A stretch of 64,000 bases of DNA, from positions 1,736,001 to 1,800,000 of the forward strand of contig CP103035.1 in the NCBI GenBank assembly GCA_024752435.1. The letters are read 5' to 3'. Below, in pieces: positions 34,532 through 46,161 of the stretch. The translations under genes were made by a program, and so were the position numbers. Source of the stretch: Allantophomopsis cytisporea. Its lineage: Eukaryota; Ascomycota; Leotiomycetes; Phacidiales; Phacidiaceae. Numbering within the stretch: position 1 is the first letter of the stretch; the number at the start of each line of letters is the position of its first letter. Below the pieces are notes generated by a model. It saw only the letters and a program-made list of their open reading frames with translations. It ran no database searches and was not told the origin of the DNA.

Positions 34532-36414
34532 ATGGTCGTGTGTCGATATCTTCATCTTGTCCTGCTGGCTCTCCTACAGCAACATGTAGCGGCCGATATC
34601 GACCCGCTCATAAATAGTGCAGAGTTCGATGCCGGCGAGTTTGGTAGATATCCAACGACAACTCACCACAGCTCAACAGCATTATCGCCTCGGTTAAATA
34701 TCCTAACGTCGAATGAGATCTGCCATGATGGTACCTACACATTCATTACCCCGCGTGGCAAGGAAGTAGATGCCAAGGAGGCTGGTGGACCAGTTATCTT
34801 AGATGATGCCGGCAATTTGGTTTGGACGGCGCCACGATTTGGGAAGACTGGGGATCCTGCTCTGAGAGAAGAGACATTTGGATTGAATGTGCAAACTTAC
34901 AAGGGAAAAGATTATCTTACCTTTTGGGTTGGCGATGATTCAGTTCAAGGCCACGGAGAAGGTTCTCATTATATGGTGTGTATCAATATTCTATTTAAAA
35001 ACACATACTGACGATATAGCTTGACGAACATTATGAAGTAGCGTATAAACTCGATGGTAGTGGAGATCTTCGAGCTGACCTTCATGAGTTCCACATCACT
35101 GATCAGGGCACGGCTTTGATGACCATTTATAAGAAAACTCAAATAAAGCCAACCAATCGCAGATTTCAAGGCTGGATCTGGGATAGTGTTATCCAAGAAG
35201 TGGACATTGAGACGAACGAGTTGATCTTTGAATGGCATGCTTCCGACTACTACGATGTCAACGAATCACACGAAAATGAGAATGCTGTAGGCTCTTATAG
35301 TTCTCCATTCGATTACTTTCACATCAATAGTATTGAGAAAGACCCTGCAGGCAACTATCTCATCTCATCGAGATATATGCAGAGCTTGACTTACATCAAT
35401 GGCTCCGACGGTAGCATCATCTGGGTCCTGGGCGGAAAACGAAACGACTTCCAGGATCTATCGGATCTCAAGGCAACCAGCTTTACCTGGCAGCACCACG
35501 CCCGCTGGAACCACAACTACACAGCGATAAGTGTCTTCGACAACGCTGCTGACTCCCGCCATTCAATGAAAAAGTCATCTCGAGGACTACTGCTTTCCAT
35601 TGATACAGAGGCAATGACAGTGTCTCTCATTGGAGAGTACTTGAACCCCGCAAACATAACCTCCGTATCCCAAGGTTCTGTCCAACTGCTGCCGAACGGC
35701 AATATCTTCGTTGGCTACGGCTACAACGGAGCCTTTACAGAGTATGCACCCAACGGCACCGTGCTTTGCGACACACACTTTGGCATCAGCTCGCGATTCG
35801 GATCGGGCGACGTGCAGTCATACCGCACTTTTCGCCGCAATTGGGTGGGAAGGCCGAAGACTAATCCAGATCTTGCTGTGGTTGATAACATTGCCTATGT
35901 ATCCTGGAATGGCGCGACTGAGGTGATGTACTGGATGATAGAAAGCACTGTGGAGGGCTCGAACAAAACGGGGTTCTACGCTGTCAAGTCGGTGGAGAAG
36001 TTAGGATTCGAGACGGGCATCAGTCTGGAGCAGTTGGATGGGAATATTCGTGTGGTAGCGTTGGATATGAATGGAGAGGTTCTGGGAGTGACGGATGTGG
36101 TTCCGGTGAAGACAGTCAAACATGATAACTCAGTTGTTGACACTGCGGATCTTCTGCCGTTGTGGATCATGGTTGGTCTGTTGCTGGGTGTGATAACCGC
36201 ATTCGGTATCAAGGAGATGAGCAGATGCTGGAGACGCATGAAATTATTGAGATATGCGAAGGTCGCAGGTGAGGGTGACGAAGAGCTTCAGTTGCAGAGC
36301 GCAAAGAGCGATGTGAGGGTCGAACGCAAGAGTCAGAGTGAGGGAGATGAAGAATCCCTGGAGTCCCTGTTACCAGATGCAGACGATTATGTCAAGGGAC
36401 ATGGTGAATCCTAG
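34532..36414 (+). CDS. arylsulfotransferase-family membrane protein
   Basis: Two exons (34532-34975, 35020-36414) over a 44-nt intron (GTGTGT...CTGAC...ATATAG) give 612 residues. A signal peptide (YLHLVLLALLQQHVAA) precedes a beta-propeller-like lumenal/extracellular region containing TFITPRGKEVDAKEAGGP, HEFHITDQGTALM, YFHINSIEKDPAGNYLIS, WVLGGKRNDF and QHHARWNHNYT, the pattern of fungal ASST (arylsulfotransferase) family proteins. One transmembrane helix near residues 550-570 (LWIMVGLLLGVITAFG) is followed by a charged cytosolic tail. Bacterial relatives transfer sulfate between phenols; whether the fungal branch does so is unknown. The conserved histidines remain. I started at 34532, the first ATG in frame. 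It converges on a sulfate permease gene with a 123-bp gap. Confidence 0.87.
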
Positions 36415-36537
36415 TTTTAAGCGTAAAGCTGCGTGCAAGGGAGTTTAGGAGTTTTTTGATACCCCACAAAGAAAGAAAGGCAGGCTAGCGCATTTTGTTT
36501 CGTTTATATGGATGAATTATATTATAAGTTGAGCGAT

Positions 36538-38563
36538 TTATACTGCTTCGCTATCGATTTTGATATGGTTATCATCTCCACAATACCCCTCACTGGAAAA
36601 TTCCCACTTTGCTCGCTCAAACCTCATCTGCACACCATCCCTTACCCCTAGGAACTTCAGAACCACTTCTCCGCCGGCATACGCTTGCAAATCTGTTTTC
36701 AGATCCATTAATGCATGTACTCCAGTAGTGTCAATATAGTTCACACTGCTTAGATCGAGAATCACGACCTGCAATTTAGATCGAACGTCATTCTCTCCTA
36801 GCCTCTCCAACTGACTGTTCTTGGCTTCGCTCCAAAGGCGCTCGTCTTCCGATCGTTCTGGAACAGGGAGGCCCGAATTGAGTTCCGTGACATATTTGAC
36901 GATGCTCGACTTAAGACGGTAAGCATTAGGGAAGAGAATAGACTCATTGATCTTGAATAATTGTGTTCCATCTGGGATCACTTCTGTTATCTCAGCAGTC
37001 GCATGCTTGGAAGGGTAGTGCGTCGACAAGTTTGCTGAAGTGACAAGTGTAACTTGTGAGAAGGCAATGCGTAGAAGCAGATAGACGATACTATAAGCCA
37101 CAGCTGAAGCTATTCCGATTTCGACGGAAACGAACAATGTCACCCAGAATGACACCATGCTAGCGAGGAAGTCGGCAAAAGACGTGCGCCAGTATTGCCA
37201 GAACACACGTGCTGGGAGGATGATTGGCACAACGGCTGAGATGATGATTGCGGACAGCGTTGCTTTTGGGATCCAATAGAACGCACCTGTCAGCTTGTAA
37301 ATACTGACAAGCACACAAGCCGTCGTGATGATGCCGCTCAATGGACTCTTGACTCCTGACTCTGAGTTTACAGCTGTACGGGAGAAACCACCAGTCACTG
37401 GCATGGCTGAAAAGAAACTTCCAACGAAATTGGACACTCCAATGAAAAGAAGCTCTTGACTTTGGTCGATGCTGTATTTGTGTTTCCGACCAAACGCTTT
37501 GCCGATTGCAAGATGCTCAAGTGCTGCAGCAATGAAGACTGCAACGGATCTCCCGGCAACCTTGGCAGCAAGTGAAGTATCCGGTACGGATGGAGTTACA
37601 AGACCGGAGCCAGTGGTCTTACTGATAGCGAACAACGGTGAAGATTTTCGATCTTTGTTCACCCCGTAGCTTATAGCTGTGTAAAGGACAAGGACCAAGG
37701 CATTCCGAGAAATCGACAAGAACCAAATTGCTCTGAATCTCTTGCCCCATCGCTTGCCTATGTATTGAAGTGCAAATAGCAGGAGTAGTCCTGAAAATCC
37801 AACGAGGAAATCTCGCCAGAGTGTATCCGGAAGTTTTCGAAAGAATTCACGAATGACGGGCCCAGTCAACGAGGGGAGTTTCTTTTCTCCGAATAGCGTC
37901 GGTATCTGTTGTAGCACAATGGTAATCGCTGCGGCGGAGACGTAGCCGCTCAAGACCGGTAATGGGATGAAGTCGAGGAGAAATCCAAGCTTGAGGAGTC
38001 CTACAGCCATACTGTACATTCCGCACATGAAAGCAACCGCTGTTGCAATAGTATGGGCCTGGTATCCTTCCTTCACTAAATCCTTGACGATGTCACCAGT
38101 CAAGAGACCCATGATTGCGGTTGGGCCGGATGTCGTATCTGCATATACAACTGTTAGCAGGTGATTTGCAAGTGCTCCTCATGGAATCCTTACCCTTAGA
38201 AGTCCCCATAATTGCATATATAAGGGTTGGAAGCCAGCTGGAGATAAGTCCGTACTGTCCCGGGATGTTCGCAACTGATGCATAACCCAGACTTTGGGGG
38301 ACGAGCAAGATCCCAATCGTCAGACCAGCAATTATATCGTTGATGATCCAACTTGGAGAATAGGAAGGCAGCCATTGTATGACAGGGACCTTTCCGACGA
38401 AAAACTTAGTGATTTGTGGTTTCGCAGCTGCTTTTCCCTTTTTAAAGTATGAACGAGCATTCAATAAATTTTGGTCCTCAGATATGGTTTCTCTGATCCT
38501 GCGTACACAGCTCCGTGAAAAGATGGAGCTGGACTCGACTTCAGATGGTTCTTTGGTGGACAT
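36538..38563 (-). CDS. SulP sulfate permease with STAS domain
   Basis: Two exons (38563-38194, 38138-36538) over a 55-nt intron (GTAAGG...CTAACAG...GCAG) give 656 residues. About residues 80-480 are hydrophobic with 10-14 membrane helices, beginning with IAGLTIGILLVPQSLGYA, the SulP signature region, and later FFSAMPVTGGFSRTAVN. The C-terminal ~150 residues form a STAS domain containing VVILDLSSVNYIDTTGVHAL. The predicted role is uptake of sulfate (or a related oxyanion) across a membrane, probably the plasma membrane. A shorter first loop and the DTTSGPTAIMGLL junction spanning the intron agree with the family. The start at 38563 is the ATG nearest the conserved sequence; an in-frame upstream ATG at 38647 would add 28 residues. 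Confidence 0.93.
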
Positions 38564-39479
38564 CTTCAAATCCGATCTCGAGATGCCGAAAGTGAGTGAC
38601 TGGAGTTTGAGGGTCAAAAAAACGGAGCCTGAATTAACTGTGTACAAAAGATCTAAGAGTCTATCTATGTACGTTTATCAGCCACGTGCAATTGCAGTTT
38701 CTAAGGCTCTCGGAGAATTAAGATGGCAGTATTATGGCAGTATTATGGCAGTATCATGGCAGTATCATGGCAGTATCATGGCAGTATCATGGCAGTATTG
38801 CAAGGCTTCGTCCTGGAGGGTCAATGTAGTGGTATGTGCACGAGCACGCAACCGCACGATAATTCACACCATACCGACCTACCGGACTCATTATCTTGTA
38901 TTGCGACGGGATTGAGTCGACGACGACAGCGAAATATCATTATCATTGGTCAAGCTCCCCGACTAGGGATTGGGCGTCGGATTTAAAGTTTTAGAAATAA
39001 TCCTTCGTTGAATCCTTCAGCATAAATACATGATCGCTTTGTCTTTTATCTTCACTCTCAAGTATAGCTGCATGATTATGAATATTCCTTAGAGACATGA
39101 CTCATGAACTATTTTCACGAACTCAGATCGGAGAAGTATACAACGAGAAGCCGGAAAAGTCTGTTCTCTTATCGGAATTAACTTTTCAAGTAACTAACTG
39201 ATAGCTCGACTCGAGATGTGACTTCGTAGAGGAAGCATTCAATCTTCCTGACTCGTCAATCCGTACGATAGATGGAATGTCCCACCACACTTCGAGGTCC
39301 CACTTTAAGCTCAATCGCTGATAGATCACAAATCCTCTCCAATCTTCGTAGTGTGGCTCAATGCGCCATGCTCATCTTTTAGAATATTGACGTTTTGATT
39401 TTCTAAACTCTTGGGCTTTCCGTCTTTTTTATTTTCATTCTTACGGATTCCCAGTTGTCATTCATATTCAGCCGCAAGA
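38564..39479. promoter_or_regulatory. divergent spacer between SulP and PHP-domain genes
   Basis: 916 bases separating two divergent start codons; both promoters must lie here. Besides the 11-bp tandem repeat I see no clear TATA element. No gene. Confidence 0.45.
38723..38799. repeat. seven tandem copies of an 11-bp unit
   Basis: ATGGCAGTATT/ATGGCAGTATC is repeated seven times without gaps (starts at 38723, 38734, 38745, 38756, 38767, 38778, 38789). The final base alternates T or C. It lies 160 bp upstream of the SulP start codon, in the divergent promoter shared with the PHP-domain gene. Confidence 0.95.
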
Positions 39480-41996
39480 ATGAAGACCTTGTCTGATACC
39501 CAATTGGCATCGCTAGCCGGAGCATACTTTGCGCCTGAAGGCCTGTATCAATATACGAAATCATTGCCATTCTTGGGGACAGTTACAAGCAATGTTTCTT
39601 CTCTGGTTGCTGGTGAATGGACAGAAGTTGTCCTGACATACCAAGTGGGAGCTAGTGGCCTTGCTGATGGTGCTTGGATTAAAGGCACATTCAAGTTCTA
39701 TTCTGTGAGTATCATCCTATTTCTTACAATTGGCAATTATCATCGACTTCAAGACTTCTGCTAATCATGACACTCGACTCAGGACTGGGCTCTCTTTCAA
39801 ACATCGGATAAAACACAGGATAATTATGTATCGGCTGAATACATTCCCAATGAACTCCACCCATCGCAGAATGCTGCCACTGTTCAATATCTCTCGGTGC
39901 GATTCGATCAGAAGGGTCACGAAAGACCATTTCAAAAAGCAATTATCATCGACGTTGTAGATGGATATATGAATCCTGGTGACAAAATTATTGTGCGTCT
40001 CGGAGACAGAAGATTTGGTGCCAGAGGGACTCGAGCGCAGACATTCGTCGAAGACAACTTCTTGATGAGATGGTACATTGACCCAGTAGGAACGTCACGT
40101 TTCGCTGCCATAAAACCCGATATTGCTATCAATATTCACAGCGGAAACATTGCCAAGCTTAAAATCAACACCCCGAGATTGGTTACACTGAATAGTCCCT
40201 TTCCTTTACACGTTCACTCTGAAGATATTTGGGGTAATACAACCATGAATATCTCTGATCTCGAAGCACAAGTCCATATCATCTCTTCTGATCCATCTCA
40301 TGCACCATTACATCTGACTCTCCCAGTAAACAGTCAAGGATGGACATATGCAACATCGCAGAAACTTTCTTTGCCCGAGAACGGAGATTATGAGATCACT
40401 GTTGATTTCGTTTCCAAGTCTGGTGAGACTGTATCAAGTACGACAGATTACATCACGGTTTCCAAGGCAGCGTCAGTTCCACGAGTCCTATTCGCTGATC
40501 TTCATGTCCATTCCGACGATACTGTCGGCACAAATTCTACAGCTTATAATTTCTCCTATGCGCAGAAGATTGCGGGCTTGGATATTGTAGGGTACACAGC
40601 CAATGATTTCAACATCACTGCTTCAAAGTGGGATGCTACACTAGCTATTATCAAGGACATTAATGAAGCTGGCGAGTTTGTAGTATTCCCAGGTACGGAA
40701 TGGTGCGGAAACTCAGCAGCTGGAGGAGATCACAATGTTGTTTTCTTGGATGATCCAAAAATTACAACCCCTGAATTTCCGATTGACAGGAATGGCAATG
40801 TTGCCAGGAGTTTCGAATGGAATGAGGATGGTCCTGCAGAACTGACTCCAGGTGCATGGCCTTTGGATGAAGTATATGCAACTTATGCTCATTCTCCTGA
40901 ATCCAATCTGATGATACCCCATGTTGGTGGTCGACGATGCAATCTTTCATGGCATCACCCACAACTAGAACGCCTCATGGAGATTGGCAGTGCCTGGGGG
41001 CTCTTTGAGTGGCTCCTCAGAGATGCACTCAAACGAGGATGGAAAATGGGAGTCTGTGCAAATTCTGATGAGCATCGTGGACGTTGTGGTGGTGGTGTAC
41101 CAGGTACGGCTGTGTTTGGAACAAAAGGCGGTCTCACTGGAGTTCTCGCAGATACCTTGGAGCGTTCTGCTGTTGCAAAAGCCTTGAGGGCACGTCGAAC
41201 TTTTGCTACCACAGGGGAGAGACTTGTGGGGCTCTCAAAAACAGACACCGGTGCCGTACAGGGTGATGATGTACTTGTCTCTCCTCATAAAGAGGTCAAG
41301 TTCAACTACTCATTCTTTGGTTCTGATGGATTTGCTTCAGTTGAAGCCTGGGATGCAAGTGGAATCATCATGCGACGTAATCTGAAGGATGAAGTCAAAA
41401 AGTCTAACTTCAAGGGGAAGACGAAACTGAGTGTGACATGGGGTGGGGCCCGTCTCTACGATCGATACAGAGAAGCTGTATGGGATGGCACAATCGACGT
41501 GTCTGGGTCGAAGATAAACTCAATTGAGGCATATGGTGGTGTGATCGATGTCCCTGAGGAAAGTATCGAAAAGATAACCGAGTCTCAAGTGACATTCAAA
41601 ACACATACAAGTGGTGACTTCGATGGAGTTCTCCTCACACTCGACGATGCCAATTCCACCCCCAAGACCATTACCGTGTCGGGCACCCTTGGAGGCTATG
41701 TGAAGGTAGGTGATCCTCTGAAGGGAAACCCACACAAGGCACAACCATATTTCCTACTTGAGGCAAATTGGGAAGAGGTCGTATCACCGGGTGGTAAACT
41801 GATCGAAATAAGCGGGGGTGCAGATTTGTTTGTTCGGGTTGAACTTATACCAGACACGCCTTTACCAAAGCGCGTAGAGGGGGAATTCACTGCCGATGGC
41901 AAGGTAGCTGGAGAAAATCAGGCTGTATATTTCGTGGGAAAGGAATGGAACGGTGGGAAGGTGATAACCAGTCCTATCTTCGTGGAATGGGTATAG
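39480..41996 (+). CDS. PHP-superfamily (DUF3604-like) protein
   Basis: Two exons (39480-39704, 39783-41996) over a 78-nt intron (GTGAGT...CTAATCATGAC...CAG) give 812 residues. The N-terminal ~300 residues look like beta-sandwich modules (EWTEVVLTYQVGASGLADG, TPRLVTLNSPFPLHVHSED). A PHP-type metal site follows: FADLHVHSDD at 312-321, then VVFPGTEWCG, LMIPHVGGRRCN and GVCANSDEHRGRCGG, which resembles the bacterial DUF3604 family of putative metal-dependent hydrolases, including the GVPGTAVFG segment. Substrate unknown. No signal peptide. The length is close to bacterial members. It converges with the DyP peroxidase gene and diverges from SulP. Typical fungal introns argue the gene is long established, even if acquired from bacteria. 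Confidence 0.78.
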
Positions 41997-42628
41997 ATTT
42001 AGACAGAAGCAATGCGGAGTTCCTTGCAAGAATCATAGATCTAGCCGCAGGCTTGGCAACTTGATAATAAGTAATGTTTATTTCGGTTCTAGTAGGTCTT
42101 CGCGAGTCATCATGCAGTGTAACTAACCCGCATGAGTCCTTTCTTCCATCGGGATCTTCGGAGTTGATCACTTTGCTAGATATCTTCTGGATTTGACTTA
42201 TCTTGACTGGTAAATGCCCGCAGGAGATTTCATAGAATCTACAGTTCCCCCAGCGACGCAGAGTCTAGTTATTATGGCAAGGATATTTCCAGTAGATTTT
42301 GTAGCATTGCGGGGTTCAGAGTTGTCCTACCCTCAATTTGTGAGCTCGAAACTACTCAAAATCTGTGAAGGTTTCTGCATGGCACTTTCGTTGGTTCTGC
42401 TTGTCAAGCAAACGACTTGAATCAGAGTATGCATCAAACTGGTCTCATAGGTGCAGAAACAACATGCGATCACAGTTTGATTTACCGAATCTCAAAGTTT
42501 CAAATCCAGTCATTTCAAGGTTTGAGTCTCATAGAGTCTTTCTTATTTTTTAGATTCAAAAGAGTAAAGGAGTTCGAAGTGACAATTGAAAACATGGAAT
42601 CATCATTTCATCTCTATCCTCATCCACC
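41997..42628. other. convergent 3' spacer
   Basis: Between the stop codons of the PHP-domain and DyP peroxidase genes. Two overlapping short open frames at 42214-42632 are not credible. Nothing else seen. Confidence 0.4.
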
Positions 42629-44436
42629 CTAAGCCACAATGTGCTTGAGCGTAGGGATTGATGGCGAGAAGAAGTACTCCCCTCCCTTTGAGATCACCCA
42701 TTCAGTAGGCAAACTGAGCTCAGCCGTAGCAGCTTCAGGGTTAGTTCCTGCAATCGTGCGAGTAGCACCTTGTCCGATGATAGCATCAAAGCCTGGCCCC
42801 TGAGGCACAGGAGGTGAAGTCGGAGGCTTATCCTTTCCGAAGGGAAATCCGACGTTGTTCGCCCAGCCTAGTCATTATTTAGCAGTTGAAATCGGGGATT
42901 GGTTGGAATATGACTTACTCTGCTGGACAAAGTGGAATCCGTTGCTGAGGTTGCTTTGGTAGGACACGAAGAGAAGTCCACGCTCAAGCTTCTCGTCATC
43001 CGAGCTCTTCTGTGCCTTCTTCTCTTCCTCTGTGACTTCAGGACCGAACTGGATAGCTCGGCGTAGAATGCGATGTGGCTCGGGGCTAAGTCCAACGGAA
43101 GTGAAGTCACTTCTTGGATTTGTCTTACGTGTGTGTGCTGCGAAAGGGCATCTAGTCTGTGAGTGTGCGTCATAGACGAAGTTGTTGTTTTGCTGCTCGT
43201 CAGCTCCGAGGGCTGGGTCGTCTTTCAAAGGGGTAAGGTCTACTGGGGCTCCTGCAAGAAATATTCGTTAGAATTGTGAAACATTAAGAATGGAAACTCG
43301 AATAGCTACTCACCACTCTTCCATCTTCCCATCAAGCGAGCTCCAAGGAACTCACTACCGGTTGGATCTCCTGGAGCGATAACTCCAGGGGTTTTTACGG
43401 CATTTGCATCGAGGAAGGCATTGAATTCTGGAACAAGCTGCTTCAAGTACCGGAAAGCGAGGAAGCTTCCGTCAAGGGCCCATGATGGTCGTTTAACACC
43501 CTCAGGTGCTGCATCGGTAGGTAAGAAAGTACCATCATCACCTTCACGACCGACCAAGACTACACCTTGCCTGATGGTGTCCTGGCCTGCAACAGTATCC
43601 TGTGGAATACCCGCAACGGATGGCTGAGAGATGCCATCGGAGAAGCCGAAACTGGGGTGTGGAGTTAGCCACAAGCTTCAAAGGTACAAGTTTCAAAGGT
43701 ACAAGCTGAAAATTAACACGTACTGCTCGTGACCCTTCTCCTTTCCAGGGCGCACTTTCCCAGAAAGCTCGATCACTTCTTGAATGGTTGCGTCTGCTTG
43801 TCCAAAATGGAAGATCTCCTTGACCTTCGCGAGGGTCTTGGAGTTCTGCTGTTCGCTGTTGCCCGTGACCAGGATGACACCGTGGATTTCCTTTTTGAAT
43901 CTCGAGTCCCAATTGTTCAGGTTATCATTGAGAGCCGGTGCATCTGTAAGCATGCCTTCAGCAAAAAGCGGATCACCAAGGTCATCATTGAGGCCGAGCT
44001 AAGATAGGTCAATCAAGTCAGTCATGTTCCGGACCTTGCAAGCGCTGCTCATTTGACGGTCTGACAAACCTGTTTAAGCCCCTTTTGAGAGAAAGCTATG
44101 TTGACTCCGCTCAACTCTAAAACTCCTGGCTGTGATCCATGCTCCTGTGCTCTATTCTTGTGTTCCCGGATCTTCCTACGATCATCAAGGCATTGTTGAG
44201 AGGTAGTGATGATGGGTAGAAGCTGGCCCAACTCCTTACGGAATTGCTGAATGCGAGTGCTATCAACCTGAAAGAAAAGAAAGACCTCAGCCAACTTAGG
44301 GAGAGCTAGCCTTTAGATAGTTAGCTTCAATTTACAAATGTAGCTCTGTTCTGCTCATGGTATCTTACAAGATATCACCTTGGACATTTTCCAGGTGCAA
44401 GGGACTATTGGGAGCTGCGATCGTTACTTGAGCCAT
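42629..44436 (-). CDS. DyP-type haem peroxidase
   Basis: Six exons (44436-44369, 44310-44070, 43998-43724, 43651-43314, 43251-42919, 42867-42629) with five introns of 51-72 nt give 497 residues. Every junction keeps frame, and the conserved blocks are restored: LENVQGDIL at the N-terminus, HFGFSDGISQP with the distal aspartate D200, CPFAAHTRKTNPR with the proximal haem histidine H347, and LRRAIQFGPEV. Dye-decolourising peroxidases use H2O2 to oxidise phenols, dyes and lignin-like compounds. I see no signal peptide, so secretion is not supported; some fungal family members are intracellular. The third intron contains a 15-bp direct repeat (43677-43706). Confidence 0.93.
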
Positions 44437-46161
44437 GATGTATATTGAAAGAGAAGTCAAGTGATGTTAATGCGTTTTTGCAAACCTAAGATATTGAATC
44501 TCAAGAGAAATATGCGAAGATGGTCGAATATAAATAAGAGGGCAACGTACGCATCAGCTGTACTGCGGCCCCTAAGTTATCTGCATGGCAAAGGATTTGG
44601 ATGAATGCAGCCTGCTGGAAGACGATATTGAAGATCTGCACATCACAGCCTGATCTCGGGTGAAGTTGAAGGTGTCTTACATGTATGCATCACCGACAGC
44701 TTTGCTAAGCTGAGATGCCCGGCCACTTACATTAATGGGTACTTCCACAAAGCAGTCTGACTGTGAATGGCTTGCAGTAGAGAGTATCTGAGAATATTAT
44801 TTTCAATACGAAAGCACCCATTGGCGGTAGTTCTCGTATGAAGGATGATGGAGCGGGATCAAATCATCTCGGGCGTCAAAGGAGGCCATCGTGTCAAGCT
44901 TAGAAGAACTAAGTTAGAGTTTGTGGTACTGAATCAGCTACAACAAAATTTCCAGCTCGTGTATCATAATAAAGGCAAACGGCGAACATTATCATCAATT
45001 GTTCTAATGGCGTACTCGTTCTGGCGGCCCCATGGCTTCTCCGCATTTGATAAACGAATACTACTGGACATGGATTGCTTAGACACGCCATAAGCTGGAA
45101 GCTTTACGACGCCTTTCCGACTAAACCGGAAAAGCTCTTGGCTCGACTAAGCATTCTCCTAGGTCACTGCGATGAGGCATCCTGCATCCGACAAGGCTGA
45201 GTTAGACTTCGTATACGTGATCACTAAGGTTACACGAAGGTTTGGCAAATTCCGCACTTGTGAAGCACCCATATCTATTCTCACAACATTCTATGGGAGA
45301 TTACCACGCTCTCTCAAATTCTTAAAATTCCTCAGCAAAACATGTCAAGCGGATAATAATAATCCATGTGGGATTATACAATAACGAAGACATTTCTTTA
45401 TATAGAGTTTAATATTTGCATGTGCCAAGTTCCCTTTCATTTGTATGATGAGTCAGAAGTCAGATGGGGCGGCCAGGTACCGAAATGCGGGTAGGAAGTT
45501 TGATCATCTTATATCCTAATGCAGATCATACATTAATACATTGTGGCAGTACCTCATACTTGGAGCTCGTAACCCCGGTGCGGCCTGACACCTCCCAGAG
45601 CTGAGCTAATTACCAAATTTGGATGAGTGAACTCTTCATATTATTGACTATATAAGGAAGCTTGTTGCCTGCTTCAGTGCCTCGGTGATATGATGAAGTC
45701 GTAATCAATCAAGCATGTAGTCGAGAGGACTGTCATCACCGAAATGAGGCTGACGATTAACTTATCGAAAGAACCAAACTTGACCAAGAAACGAGCACAA
45801 GGCTTCAACAATGCAGGACGTATTTAAATATATACTACAAGGTAAAGTGAATGTCAGAATATGACATCATTTGTAAGCTGCGTAAAGAAGCTATCCACCT
45901 GATTATACCTAATTATCAACATCCTTCATATCCCTTTGGTCGCTACTATGGACAGCATATTTGCAAATCAGGTGGTCATTTCGCGCATAGCCACAATCCT
46001 ACATTATCATCTTCAAATCAATAAGTGTAAGCCATATCATTGTTTATTCCTCTCATCAGTCATCTCAGCTATTTACGTGTCAGGAGACGTCCGACTATAC
46101 ATTGCGCCATTGGAATTGTAGCAAATGCTAAGGTAGAAAGCAAATCCTCTCGATAGATCTC
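44437..46161. other. spacer, no gene
   Basis: 1.7 kb between the DyP peroxidase start and the 3' end of the next minus-strand gene. Open frames such as 44845-45093 show no family pattern. AT-rich. Confidence 0.4.

Noticed and set aside
38723..38986. 87-codon plus-strand frame running through the 11-bp repeat
   Set aside because: Its start is made by the repeat itself and the rest has no protein-like features; the repeat is better viewed as promoter DNA.
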